Shown: positions 42,393-53,098 of the stretch, piece after piece
Layout of the letters: every line of letters begins with the position of its first letter
Position numbering within the stretch: position 1 is the first letter of the stretch
Assembly (NCBI GenBank): GCA_963971285.1
Contig: OZ020248.1
Location: forward strand, 20,853,873 to 20,917,872
Length of the DNA: 64,000 nucleotides
Reading direction: 5' to 3'
Source: Astropecten irregularis
Lineage: Eukaryota > Echinodermata > Asteroidea > Paxillosida > Astropectinidae
Position numbers and translations under genes: made by a program
The notes under the pieces: generated by a model
The model's input: the letters and a program-made list of their open reading frames with translations, nothing else
Databases searched by the model: none
What the model was told of the DNA's origin: nothing

Positions 42393-42735
42393 TTACACGC
42401 AAGGACATGGCATGGAACAGATGTTAATAAGGACCATGTTGTCCACCGCTACCTCTTTTCTTTCCAAGACACGTTTCATGACAGCATTGAACGATTCACT
42501 GGCATTGGTTGTCACACCAGAGTCATGACTGTACATCCCTAGAGGCTCCAGAACCCACCTACCAGCAGAAGAAAGGATGGTTGGCTCTATATCAGTTTCA
42601 AAGTAGTCAATGAAAGGCTTACTCCAATTTACTTTGACTTGATCTCTAAGACCATAGAACTCATTCACTGAATTGCAAGTAACAATTCACTGGCATTGGT
42701 TGTCATACCAGAGTCATGACTGTACATCCCTACCA
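42393..42735 (-). pseudogene. Transposase C-terminal fragment with a 60-bp duplication
   Basis: The minus ORF reads RDQVKVNWSKPFIDYFETDI, GVTTNASESFNAVMKRVLE and KEVAVDNMVL. 'V-T-T-N-x-x-E-S-(F/L)-N-A-V-(M/L)-K-R' preceded by 'DYFE' is seen near the end of MULE-like transposases in animals. A 60-bp piece (ATTCACTGGCATTGGTTGTC to ACATCCCTA) at about 42498-42545 is repeated at 42688-42733. No active-site residue is included. Confidence 0.5.
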
Positions 42736-42739
42736 GTTT

Positions 42740-43190
42740 CAAATTTTAAGGCACAGAAGAACCGGTAAATTTTGATATCTGTAATGAAATAATGAATAAA
42801 TCATCAAAATTAACAATCTCACAAATGTAATAAAACCCTCACATAAGAACTCGCATAAATATTTAGCTCAGGGGAACGGGAAGGGAAACAACTGATGAAT
42901 GCATTGCACAACAAAATGCTAACCACATTGCTAATAAGCCTTTTTAGCATTACCAAAAAGTCGTAGGTACAGTGTATCAGTACAACAACACACATTAACA
43001 TAACTTCTTTTTTTTCTGGTAACTCTTAATAGGAAAAACACAATTCCGAAGATCAAACTAGAACTTATCCCCTGATGGCGCTTGCTAATGTGGTGTACAG
43101 GATCCGGCTCATGTGTACATGTATCTTTATTGAGCACTCATCAAGAATAAAACTGCAGGCCTGTAATCAAGTTCCTTTTCAAGATATTAT
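42740..43190. other. No recognisable gene
   Basis: AT-rich DNA between transposase fragments; no coding or shared repeat seen. Confidence 0.4.
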
Positions 43191-43194
43191 TTAT

Positions 43195-43575
43195 TGTTCC
43201 TGTAAGGTAATTAGGCAGGAAGGCAGCGAATTCACCCAAGAAATGGTTGAGGTCTATCTTCTGCTCATATTCGTCTCGATTGAAAGAATTCTGAGATTTA
43301 ATCGGGTGTTGCCCGTTGAGCTCCGCACTACAGTCTTGATCAATTTGAGTGCTGAGAAACGATGTCACATGATGCAAATGTAACTGGCAGGACAACAGCA
43401 ATTCTCACCAATTGATAAACCTCACGAAAAGCCTCTCCATAAGGGCTCGATCAAGTTAACAAACTCAGGGAGTGACTCCAACAGTTCAGCCTCTGGGATG
43501 CCTTTGGTAACATCCATAAGGACTAGATTCAGACTATGTGCATGGCATGGGACATAATATACAAACATATACAGG
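43195..43575 (-). pseudogene. hAT/ZMYM-like transposase fragment
   Basis: At about 43440-43575 the minus strand reads VPCHAHSLNLVLMDVTKGIP, then EAELLESLPEFVNLIE. 'C-H-(A/R)-H-x-L-N-L-x-L' is the conserved motif of the central region of animal hAT and ZMYM-type transposases. A separate frame at 43200-43400 gives SAELNGQHPIKSQNSF and FLGEFAAFLPNYL, which may belong to the same or to another broken gene. Confidence 0.5.
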
Positions 43576-43619
43576 TTTTAGGCCAGTATCTTTTGTACTT
43601 TCCTCTACAATTATGTCAT

Positions 43620-44085
43620 TGAAGACTTTGGCTCGGTTTTTGTATTTTTCTGATTTTGTACAACTTTTTCAACTTTTGCCTCGACCTCTCTGACCTCTTT
43701 GTCTTTTCACTGGATTATTTAACCGATCCATCTGATGTTCTAATTCTAGACGTTTCGTTTCTGTTTCCTCAAATCTGCTTATATTGAGGTCAACTCATGT
43801 TCAACCTTGATGAGCTTATTTCGCTGATCATTCAAGTCATCTTCTAGTTTTTCGTTTAGTGGGACTACCAGATTTGTGCGGTAACTTGATTGAATACTCT
43901 GATTGTTTCCAATTGTTCAACTGTACTCCCAAAGACTTGCCTCCAGCACGTATGCATGTTTTAGATCTCTGATATATCACCTTTTGTTTTTGCTTTAGGG
44001 TCTTAATGACTGGAGGCAAGTCAATTTTGTCACTAGTTATGTGATGTCGATTTAGTATTTTCGAGAGGACTTCCTCATTACTCAT
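43620..44085 (-). pseudogene. Basic ORF plus coiled coil, unidentified
   Basis: The minus ORF (43837-44085) reads MSNEEVLSKILNRHHITSDK, IKTLKQKQKVIYQRSK and SIKLPHKSG; downstream frames give LEDDLNDQRNKLIKVEHEL and, after a stop, ETKRLELEHQMDRLNN. The layout of a basic region followed by a coiled coil recalls the pseudogene at 13490-14000, without clear sequence identity. Confidence 0.35.
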
Positions 44086-44129
44086 GCCCGGCTGCTCATA
44101 CCTTTGATAGCAATGTCATATAGTAATAA

Positions 44130-44600
44130 ATTGTTAACCTCAAGATTTACAACATACGGATATTGTGAACTAGCTTGTGGTACATGTACATGTATACCGG
44201 TCTACCATGGCACACTTCCATTCCCCAGATATATTTTGCTCTTTCAGCTGCTCATCTGGATCCCAGAAGCTTCCACTGGGCAGCTGAGTGTTAAGCTGCT
44301 TCAGAATGACTTTCTTGATTTCTTCTTGTCAACAACAACTCCACTCTTGCTTGTTCTTCTCTGGACTTGAATGTGATCAGTTCATTACAGAACAGATCAG
44401 ATCTTTTTTCATTGCCACACAGGTAAATATAATAGACCTTGTCTTAAGCATAGCATAAGGCTCTGATATCCACTTTTCCAGTATGGCGACATCTTCCTGG
44501 TAGAAATCGTTCATCTCAAGAATGTTATTTTTAGGTTCACTCAGCAGACTCATCCAGGGTTCTGTGATGTATTTGGCAATAATGCCTAATGATTCCATAT
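44130..44600 (-). pseudogene. Uncharacterised transposon protein, N-terminal part
   Basis: The minus frame reads ESLGIIAKYITEPWMSLLSE, NNILEMNDFYQEDVAILEKW, then, in shifted frames, SREEQARVE and EIKKVILKQLNTQLPSGSFW. 'G-I-I-x-K-x-I-T-x-P-W-M-x-L' and 'I-(L)-K-x-Q-L-x-x-x-L-P-(G/S)-G' are conserved in unnamed transposon-like proteins of fishes and invertebrates, where a domain like that at 36199-37079 follows. At least two frameshifts. Confidence 0.4.
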
Positions 44601-45008
44601 ATGTACTTCACAGCTTTCATTTCATGATAATTAGCAAATCAAATAACTCTCAAACGAATGATTGCTACATACACTGTATCCATGTCTAATTCAAGCATGT
44701 GCTTTTGCAATACTCAATTACAATCCATAATGAAAATTATTTAAGTCATCATTGATTTCCACGAATCTGCATTATGCCAAAGTATTCCTGTAATGTTGGA
44801 GTGTTTTTGAATGCCTTCCAGTTCTGGGCATCTTCAACTCTAGCTTCTGTGTCACATTCCTTGTATCCTGAACTAGTTTCCTATTTCAAATGTATCCTTA
44901 CATTGCTCAGAGGAATGCCTGCTTCTTAGATGATTAATTAAGACAGTTGTACTTTGAAGGAGTCCTTCAGCACTCATATTATTGCCCTGAATTACTTAGG
45001 CAACTTTT

Positions 45009-46272
45009 TCACATTGGCCAAACTCCAAACATCTTTAGACATATCATCAACCCAAAGTAAGTCTTGGCTTGAAGTCCTTGCTTGAAAAGTCCAGCAATTT
45101 TGGCCCTTGAGTCTGTTGTGGTATTGTTGTCTTGGCACAGTTTACCTAAAGTCATAAGAACAGTGTAGTACGAGTCAACAATGAAGGTCATTGAATAATT
45201 CCACATTCCTGGGCGATGTGCGGACTTATAACCTCTTGCAACAGGATTCCGACTGTTGAACATGTCGAACAATCTGTCGATTATCTAATAAGAAAAAAAC
45301 AAGAATCATCGTGAATTGTCTGTTGCTGTGATATTTACTTCATAATTCAAAGAAAAGTAGAAAGCATAAAGATACTGAATAACACATTCTCAAACACATG
45401 ATTCGTTTCTTCATTTTACTACTTGAATCTTCAGGTTTGCCTTTGTTAAACTGAAGAAAACCTTGCCTGGATAAACTTGATGGTTGCTTCACACCCTTGG
45501 AAGTTTGCATCCTTCGACTGGCTGAGCATGGTTAATGCTGATGCAACAGACCTGCTCAGTGTCTGTGCAGCTAGGGATACCTTCATCTTTTGCCCTTCAA
45601 AGTCCACATGCTTTGAAGACAGTCGATTGGCAAGATGAAGTCCCTTGGTTTCCTGGAGTGTACTTAACTTGTCTAAGAAAGACCAATTAATCTCGCCATC
45701 TGGGCCAGAGATAGGGCTGTATGCATGAAGCATATTTCTTGCTAGCTTCAGCATATGACAAGCATCCATTAAGAGATGCACACGCTCTCCAGAAAATGGA
45801 TGGATGAAATACGGCTTTAGTGGTTTACCCAGGGTCAATTCGAACCCAAGCATTGTCATCATGCTGACATTTGTAGCATGGCCATCCATGGTCATACACA
45901 CAAGACACAACTTTAATGCCTGCTTCATGAAGAGCTTGCAGGGTTTGCTCGACCAGCACTTTCTGTGTTACTGGCTTCAGAGTTCTGGTTAGGAAGTATG
46001 CAATTGGAGCTTTCCAATGAGACTGAAGTCCAACCACCATAAACACCAAGGCCTCACTTGCTTCGGTGCTCTCATCTGGGCCATCACCAAGATCAACAAA
46101 GCCCACAGTTTTTCCACTGGAAGCATCGTAGTGAAGGTGTTTCTTTATGGCCATGGCATCTATCATGAGGCAGACACGGCTGTACTTGTCTGGATCATTC
46201 TCCTTGTGTTTCTTCAATACTTCCACCATAGCACTGTTTAAGCCTGGCTTTGAATACACAGATTGCAGCCAC
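45009..46272 (-). pseudogene. P-element/THAP9-like transposase, two exons
   Basis: Exon 1 (45467-46272, acceptor TTTTCTAG) encodes WLQSVYSKPGLNSAMV, CLMIDAMAIKKHLHYD, KTVGFVDLGDGPDE, ALVFMVVGLQSHWKAPI, YFLTRTL, then, after a one-base frameshift near 45885-45895, MTMDGHATNVSMMTMLG and HPFSGERVHLLMDACHMLKL. Exon 2 (45009-45284, acceptor TTATTAG) encodes RLFDMFNSRNPVARGYKSA. 'DAMAI', 'G-x-V-D-L-G', 'H-W-K-x-P-I-x-Y-F' and 'T-M-D-G-H-x-x-N' are diagnostic of P-element transposases such as THAP9; DAMAI and TMDG hold the likely catalytic aspartates and DACHMLKL lies in the expected insertion region. The THAP zinc finger exon was not found. The intron appears to use a GC donor (CAG|GCAAGG). Confidence 0.8.
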
Positions 46273-46279
46273 CTAGAAA

Positions 46280-46900
46280 ATACAGACAGTGTATGGATAC
46301 ACATCTTTAAACTCTGAATTTTTGTAACAGATGCTAACAGCAAGTCCCCAACTAGCAATTGCAAATAATTATAAAGAGTGATTAAAAGTACCTGGCTAGG
46401 GTATGTGGATGAGGTAATGGAAAATGGGAATTTCTGCGTTTTTTAATATTTTCTGTCTGGAACCAACTTTGGAGCATTGCCAATTTTTGTTTGAATGTGT
46501 AAGGGCAATATGCTTGCTTGGGGGTGACCATATGTACGTACCTCTATAATACACATATGCAATATGAAGCTTTTCTGATGATCAATCTGAGTATTAGGGG
46601 GGCCTGAAAATGAAAATTAATTATTTCCGCAGAATAAATTTGAGTTTTGAGCTGCCTGTAGAGAGAAAGGAGGATGAGATACAATTGTTTTAAGGCCAGA
46701 TTTGAGTTCCTTTGGTGCAAGTTACCCTGAGTACCAGTTTTCAGCTTTGTATCTTATTTTAAAGTTGCTCTTTAGGACATGACAAAACACAATTTCTTCA
46801 ATGACGAGTATTGCACGCTTTTAAAGGGCGATACCACGCCCACTTTGACAGTCCCTAATTTCGAAACAACTTGGAGTTGAAATGTTTAATTTTGCATATA
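46280..46900. other. No recognisable gene
   Basis: Between two coding relics; I see no splice-consistent coding or repeats. Confidence 0.4.
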
Positions 46901-46904
46901 TGTT

Positions 46905-47245
46905 CAATATATATGTAGCTGATTGTTAGAAATGAATTTCAGCCAAATTGGAGAGGTGACCCGCAGCCCCATTGGTTGATTTGACACGGAATGGCCCTGT
47001 AGGAATTTCCCCCAGTCAGCACATGAACTAAATCTGTAGTCATAAACATTTCTCCACATTGTATCATATGCTTCAGGTTTAAAGAACCTGCCTTCACATG
47101 ATGTCAGAACAATCCATAAAGCTGACACTGATGATGAACAAAAGCCTACATGTATAAACTCAGGACTTTGATTGCTTACACCTGCGTGAACACCACCAGT
47201 CTCCATCAGGCTCCTCCTCCAGCTCCACACAAGAATAGTGAAACC
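46905..47245 (-). pseudogene. Unidentified fragment with PHD-like tail motif
   Basis: One minus frame starts VELEEEPDGDWWCSRRCKQS. 'W-x-C-x-x-C' after an acidic run is how PHD-type zinc fingers end. The next frame is open for 115 codons (CEGRFFKPEAYDTMWRNVYD, SSCADWGKFLQG) but matches nothing known to me. Confidence 0.3.
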
Positions 47246-47318
47246 AACCACTCTGAGTATATGGTGTGTGATGTTACTATCATGTTACTATCATGTAGTC
47301 TTTGGTACTAATGCTTGT

Positions 47319-47510
47319 TCAGCAATCCGTTGTGTATGAGACATTGTCTACTCTTGCAAGGAAGTCGCTCACTTTCTGTCTCTTTTGATCATTCAAGAGT
47401 CGCAATCGGTTAGACACTGTTCTTCTTGTTGGCAATGTATATCCCGGTACTGCCGTCTCCATGAGTGTCTTCAACCCCTCCCCTTCCATGAGGCTGATCG
47501 ATAGCTTCAC
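47319..47510 (-). pseudogene. hAT transposase fragment (start of catalytic region)
   Basis: The minus ORF reads EGEGLKTLMETAVPGYTLPT, RTVSNRLRLLNDQK and VDNVSYTTDC. 'F/L-K-x-L-x-x-x-x-x-P-x-Y-x-(L)-P-(S/T)-R-x-T' followed by 'T-T-D' is the start of the hAT transposase fold. It overlaps in another frame the tail of the hAT relic at 47410-47853, so two elements abut here. Confidence 0.5.
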
Positions 47511-47853
47511 TGTCAGACTTCAACTCTGAGTCTGAAGAAGAAGTATCAGACTCAGAATCTTGTGCATGTACATCATGTGACTTGGGCACCCTCCTGCACC
47601 TTACACCTCCTCTCAGCCACAAGTCTACTGCCTCCTGGGGGTTCAAGTCAGTTACAGCCAGGGACTACAGCATGACTGCTAATTGGTCAGTTACAGTATT
47701 CTCCTTCAGGGTGGTCCGGTGTTTAGTCTTCAACAGCTTCAATTGACTGAACCCTCGCTCAGCATCTGCAGAGCTTGCTGGGATGGTCAGCAGCAGATCT
47801 GTGAGTTTGCAGATGTTTGGGATTTCCTGCCAGAGGGAAGGAAGGACTCCCAC
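47410..47853 (-). pseudogene. hAT C-terminal dimerisation domain with one stop
   Basis: The minus frame reads LWQEIPNICKLTDLLLTIPA, SSADAERGFSQLKLLKTKHR, TVTDQLAVML, TAG (47665-47667), then VTDLNPQEAVDLWLRGG and an acidic Ser tail (SESDTSSSDSELKS). 'P-A-S-S-A-D-x-E-R-G-F-S-x-(L/M)-K' is the hAT dimerisation motif of ZNF862-like proteins. The catalytic part is not adjacent. Confidence 0.7.
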
Positions 47854-48224
47854 TTGGCACTGGCCACACTCTGGTATCTGAAAATCAACAAAATTATGGC
47901 GTTAATTTTGAGACACTTACATGTACGGGTAGCAAAAAAATGACAATTCATTCAGCACCAACTGCCCACAATTCTATTTTGCGATAATCAAAACTAACGG
48001 TTTCAGGTTAATTATTTTCTTCTACACATAGTGATTACTTTTTTCTAGTTCAACCTGAATAAGCTTCATAAATCAATCTTGAGGAAAGCACTACCACTTC
48101 CCTGTCTGCCAAAAAACAGCTCCTTGAGAAATAAAAAAACCAAAATGTTTCTTAACCCCGAGGTCATCCTCCAAAATGCACCCAAGTTCTTTCTCTAGAG
48201 GACCCATGTGGGATTTCAAATGCC

Positions 48225-48380
48225 ATCCAGTTACTTCTTGCCTTTGTCTCTTCTGTTCTTGAGGTCAGCAAGCATCTGTGTATGTCTTTCCACAAGCAAG
48301 AGTTGCCTCTGGACAACATCCTCAACAGTGGCTACATCCCCTTTACAAACTTGACACACAAACCTAACGCTCTGAACATT
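48225..48380 (-). pseudogene. CxxC-helix fragment, copy 2
   Basis: The minus frame reads VQSVRFVCQVCKGDVATVED, then QRQLLLVERHTQMLADLKN. It is related in DNA to 5870-6120. A single CxxC followed by a helix suggests part of a zinc-bearing transposon protein. It lies downstream of the 48430-49202 relic in the same orientation and may belong to it. Confidence 0.45.
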
Positions 48381-48429
48381 TACACCCTTTAATCCCATAC
48401 AGTCAGTGTGGAACTATCCACATTCATCA

Positions 48430-49202
48430 TTGATACCACACACATGCACACTTGACCCACTGTACATCACCTGCACTGCCAGAAATGACAGAAAATGCAC
48501 AGGTCTGTACTGCACAGAAGTCACTGGCTCCCTTTCCCCGCTTTCCCTCTTGTATCTTTTGAAATCCATTCAACAAACGCTCTTGATATTTCTGTTCGTT
48601 AGACGCCACAGCAAAAATGGACAATCACCAGTGCTTCCTTCAACAGCCTGAGCACATACATGTGTATCTCTTCATCATATGCTACACACCGCGCATTAGG
48701 GCAAACTGGTTTGCCATCCATGGACAATAAAGTTGCTCCTTGGCTTTGTTCCAACAAAATTACACTTGTCCCTTATGTTGTCAAGTATGAATTGCCGCTT
48801 CTCAGTGCTGTTAAGGCTCTGAACTTGCAGTTGGCAAAGTTCCACGTCTAACAAAGAAAGTGTTTTCATGCAATTGTAGCTACAACTTTTTTCCTGCAGG
48901 ACATGTATGGGATCTCTTTGAACCTTTTGACACCTCTCATGCAAGTGACAGCCGATTGGTGAGTCGTCAAGCAGTGGCACAGTTCTGCTGCTACTTGGCT
49001 TAACTGGTGTTGATGAGGCTAACTCATAAAACGCTTCCTCCGGTGACAAAAAGCTGTCTGACTCTGGCTCTGATCCAGACCATAAAATTGGCTCTAAGTC
49101 AGTCAGCTTGCTGCAGTTTGAAAGTTCCAAAGGATCAGGGTCCATCAAATTTAGCTTGCTTGCAGTTTCACTTACTGCATCCGAAGAATCACTACAGTCC
49201 AA
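48430..49202 (-). pseudogene. Transposon-type protein N-terminal region
   Basis: The minus ORF (48696-49202) has an acidic start (SEPESDSFLSPEEAFYELA), then HLHERCQKVQRD, CMKTLSLLDVELCQLQV and NSTEKRQFILDNIRDKCN. A frameshift near 48735 leads to MDGKPVCPNARCVAYDEE and MYVLRLLKEAL. Sequences of the type 'E-K-R-Q-(F/W)-I-L-D' followed by a 'G-K-x-V-C-x-x-A' motif precede DDE-like domains in many unnamed animal transposon proteins. No catalytic domain follows. Confidence 0.45.
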
Positions 49203-49789
49203 TGTCTATGTGTCTGTTGTATTCAATGGGTCTGCAGTGGATGTGTCTGCCAAGCCTGTTTCTGTGGTTCCATCACCACCATTTTTTATTATCCCGTCAG
49301 AAACAGACATAAATGATTAAAATATGAGCGTCTTAGTACATTGTGGCAATGGTACTTCAAAATTGAAAAAAGAGGAAGGGAAAGCATTAGAAGCAACAGG
49401 AACAACATGAAAAACAATCGTTAACAACGATTTTGGGGCGATTATGTAGAATATGCAGAAAGGGTATTATGAAGTTAGACTACGTCTTGGTAGTTGGTAC
49501 AAAGATCTATATAAGGCTATCATGGAGGAATAGGAACAATCAGATGACAGAGTGTTCTTAATTATTCCTCCGTGATATTAAAAATGTACATAAAGAGAAG
49601 GAACATTTCAGTAAATTTGCATCTGTGAGTGATAAAGAATTTGTTTTGTTTGTTTTACCTGTACACTGAGTTAAGCACTGTATACTCAAGTAATATCGTT
49701 AGAGCTTGGGAAAAATGTATTTATAACGAATGAAAGGAAAACTTCTCATTTTGTATTTTTTGTTATGATTTACATGGTCCTTTTGGAAA

Positions 49790-51390
49790 CTTCTAGAGGT
49801 AGGGGGGATTTGTCAGGCCGTCTCGATGCCATGGACACTTCATTCCACTTCTGTATACTGCTCGCTGGGTTAAACTTTTGTACTGGTGGCCCATTAACAG
49901 CTATTCTCAGCAACGTATCTATTGTGTCAAGTAAGGCTGTGCCAGGTTAAACGTTTAAACGTTTAAACGTGTACAAAGGCACTACACGTTCAGTATTTTA
50001 GTAAACGTTTAAACGACAAAAAAAATCCATTGTGTTTTTGTTTGCATTTGTCCCTCTATTTGTCAATGTAATACACTGTACAATAAAGTATTGTTCACGA
50101 CACTCAACTCCGATTACCAAGTGGCCGAAACTTTTTTTATTTCCAGCAGAAAACACCTCAAAGAATATAACAATAAACTACAGTGATAGCCGGCATAATA
50201 TTCATCAACCTCCGAATATGTTTACTTTGCTTTCCTTGGTTGGTACCCACAGTATATTCAACACATGAATTAACAACCCATCAAACAAACGGGACCAGCG
50301 GCTTTCAGGCAACCACGTGCGTGTGAACTTTCAGTAGCTGTCACAAAATGCAGTGTCAACCAATAGCATTGATCATGATAGCCAATCGAGGATCATTATT
50401 GGATGAAGCTATAAACCACCAGCCCTTTACTCCAAAATAAATTCACGATCTCACCCCCCCTCCTATTATGTCTCCACCTATTATGTCTCCAACTCCTGAA
50501 CTGTCTCCAGCTGTGTCAACACATCATAATTGGCAGGTCTTTTGTTAAGCTTGGTTCAGATTTCTGGGTCAAGAAAAAAAACACCATGAACGTCTTTTGT
50601 CGGCAAAATGGGCCAAACAACAAAGGGATATATATCTTATCTATGTTCTGTTCTGATCGGAGCAGAATAAAGGCTGAAGGAAAATCTCCAGTTACGTTGA
50701 CCTTTGCCTATTGGCAGGCATGCGCACATCATACCAATTTGTTTGTAACTGCCCAGTAACTGTGGTTGGAAAGTCAACTCATTTTAATACCTTCGGGTCA
50801 GAATTTCATAAAATGGTAACTTGGGAAAATTGAAATACTTTTGTTCCTCTTGTAAAGCATAAGGGTCGGAGAGTCACATTGCTGACGTAACGCCACCTTT
50901 CGTGATTTGGGGTTCACAATTAAATACTCCCCCAACAAGAATGGAATAAAATGTCTTTAATTTTTCTGCATCTTAAATTTACCTGCCGCAGACCAACGTT
51001 TAAACGTTTAAACGTGTGAAAAAGTTTGGTTTAAACGGTTAGTAAATTAAACGTAGATGCACACCCTTAGTGTCAAGACGCAGATTCAGACGCCAGTCTC
51101 CCAGAATCCTCTTAATGAAGGAGAACATATGCTCCACTTGCGCAGTTGCCACCGGGCACACAAGAATGATGCAAACGAGATGTAGAATATTTACATACGA
51201 TTGACGCTGGGTTGTCAAAAACTTTTTCCCACAAGGGAACAAACTTCTCTCCCATATGATGTCGAAAGATGTCCAACTTGAGAGCCACCCACTCCTTTTG
51301 CAGACCCTTCCTGTTACAACCCTGCTCATCAAGAATATGTGAAAAGTGGTCGCTGAGAATGGTCATCTCATCCACACCATACAACACCAG
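49790..51390 (-). pseudogene. hAT-type transposase C-terminus, split by an insertion
   Basis: Right part: minus frame at 51112-51387 (YGVDEMTILSDHFSHILDEQ, KEWVALKLDIF), then, after a one-base shift near 51215, QRQSYVNILHLVCIILVC, TAQVEHMFSFIKRILGDWR and NLRLDT to 51078. Left part: minus 49931-49800 (LDTIDTLLRIAVNGPPVQKF, NPASSIQKWN). The halves join at the GTGTCAAG target duplication, restoring 'RLDT-(I)-DTLLRI', the usual end of the hAT dimerisation domain. The inserted 1,138-bp element is listed separately. So one old transposase gene was hit by another hAT-type element. Confidence 0.75.
49932..51069. mobile_element. hAT-like element (1,138 bp) nested in a hAT gene
   Basis: It is flanked by the perfect 8-bp duplication GTGTCAAG (49924-49931 and 51070-51077). 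The ends are TAAGGCTGTGCCAGG and, reverse-complemented, TAAGGGTGTGCATC, a short imperfect inverted repeat of the Ac/Tam3 type. Just inside both ends lie repeated AACGTTTAAACGTTTAAACG words (50 bp), which are themselves palindromic and may be transposase-binding subterminal repeats. The interior has no transposase ORF, so it is non-autonomous. Confidence 0.9.
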
Positions 51391-51399
51391 ATTACATAT

Positions 51400-51920
51400 A
51401 AAAAAAAAGTCATATAAAGTGGCATTAGTTACTCATGGCATGTGACGAAAAATTATTGATTTAATATTACGTTCGATTTAATTTTTTTAATGCTAACAAT
51501 AACTGTAAAAGGTTCTATCATATTTTGTTAGCATACCGAAACAAACATATTCACCTATAGGGGCCTAAGTTATACATTTTACGTCAAGAATGATGTACAT
51601 GTATAATTTTATTCAGTAAAGAGAGAAACATTTCGATTTTTGTAACAATAAAAAATGACGCTGGGCGCTTTTCACTGTTTTCTCAAAAAGTGGGCACATG
51701 GGACTGAAAATTTTACAGACAACTTTTCGAACTAAAGCCTATATAAATCCGGTGAAACTAGAGTATAGAACAGGTATAGATGTATATTACGACTGACAAA
51801 AATGATGACCAAAATAAACCGAGAATGATGATAAACATAAACCGAGAATGAATAGTTGTACAAGTAATAAATTGCTGTAAACTGTCTATCGGCCAAAATA
51901 ATGACCTGAAATTTGTACAA
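51400..51920. other. No recognisable gene
   Basis: AT-rich DNA with several short tandem words (AATGATGACCAAAATAAACCGAGAATGATGATAAACATAA-like, near 51800-51850, GAGAATGA repeated). No coding evidence. Confidence 0.4.
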
Positions 51921-51922
51921 AT

Positions 51923-52046
51923 GGTTGGAGTTAAGAGGGTCTGACGCGCTTCGATCCTAGCAGGATCTATATCGAAGGCTTTAGCCTTACCTTCGATAAA
52001 GGTCCTGCTAGGATCGAAAGGCGACAGACCCTCCTTACTCCAAGCA
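51923..52046. repeat. Imperfect palindrome of the GATCCTGCTAGGATC family
   Basis: Starting TTGGAGTTAAGAGGGTCTG and ending in its near reverse complement, the two arms each hold the GATCCT-core palindrome and TTCGAT words, meeting near GGCTTTAGCCTTACC. Single direct copies lie at 3128-3245. The arrangement suggests a small hairpin MITE or two copies joined head to head. Confidence 0.75.
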
Positions 52047-52161
52047 TAACCGAGAATGATCGATGTAATATGAAAACAAATACATTGGTCAGTATTACAT
52101 TCAAAAGAAATCAACTTTACCTCAATCAATCAAGTACATGCATATTAGAACAATTACCACC

Positions 52162-52990
52162 TTACACTCTCAAAGAAGCTGCAGCCTTCCTGCACTTGAC
52201 ATTCACGCTCTCTCTAACCATCTTTTCCATCTTCCCATCGCTAAAATCCCTAGAAAATTCAATAATTGCCTGGGCCATTATGGCCTTAAACTCGTTCTTC
52301 TTTCTGAGGGGAGCTTTCTCAACCCAGCATTTTCCATTAAACACTTTCCCTCCATGGTAATTGCATTTAGCCAGCTCATCGACGGTGAAAACCTTCCTCA
52401 CAAGTTTTAAAACAAAGTCCTGCGGATTGGCAGACTTGACATAGACGTCATCAAAAACCTCCTTCGATAAAATCATCGAATTGTCCTTCGATCCAATGAC
52501 CACTTGGTCTTCAAAAACTGGCACGTAGTTCGGCTCCCTGCTCCCTTGGCGAGACGGCCACCTTTCAGCCCGTAGTTCCCGGACCTCAGCTTGCAAATCC
52601 ATCATTTGGGCCGACATCTCCTGCAGCTTCGCCAAAACGTGCTGCAATTGATTTGGCATTATGATATCAATGCCTCCGACAAACTGCGACAAGTCAAGCA
52701 AGTCATCGGCTGGCGTTGGGGGCAGGTCGGCTGGTCCCAGACAGTGGTCTTGCGGGGGCAGGTCCCTCGAACGTCAGTTCGTCCACAAAGTTTCCTGGGA
52801 TATTAACTTGCAGTATACCCATCCTATCATCGGCAGGAAGACTTATTGAACTGCCGTCTTCTTGCCACTCAGTGTGAGCCTTCATTGTTCTATTGTTATG
52901 CATTTTCGTCCCGGGAACCCGCGGTCGGAACGGGCCCCGGGATGAACACGGGCGCCCGGGGATATTAGTAACAATGGGCTCGTTCCACAT
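52162..52990 (-). pseudogene. BEN-domain ORF with a frameshifted N-terminus
   Basis: The minus ORF (52162-52701) reads LLDLSQFVGGIDIIMPNQ, a coiled coil (LAKLQEMSAQMMDLQAEVRE), then VFEDQVVIGSKDNSMILSK, LKLVRKVFTVDELAKCNYHG, FNGKCWVEKAPLRKKNEF and IIEFSRDFSDGKMEKMV. A coiled coil followed by 'L-(V/L)-x-x-x-F-(T/S)-x-x-E-L-(A)-x-x-x-x-x-G' is the BEN arrangement seen in chromatin proteins and in transposons. An upstream frame (52990-52740: EWQEDGSSISLPADDRMGIL, IPGNFVDELTFE) is out of phase by a small indel near 52745. No intron was identified. Confidence 0.55.
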
Positions 52991-53098
52991 GGCTAGACGC
53001 GGGCGAACGGGTTAAATACTTTTGATCTCGGCCCTAAGGTCGATTGGATTTCATTGATTGGGAGGAAGAACAGTGAGCGCGGCTGTTAACCTCCCCTT

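Noticed and set aside
49932..51069. Telomere- or satellite-type repeat from the TTTAAACG words
   Set aside because: The words are confined to both ends of an insertion with target duplications and inverted termini, so they are element subterminal repeats.
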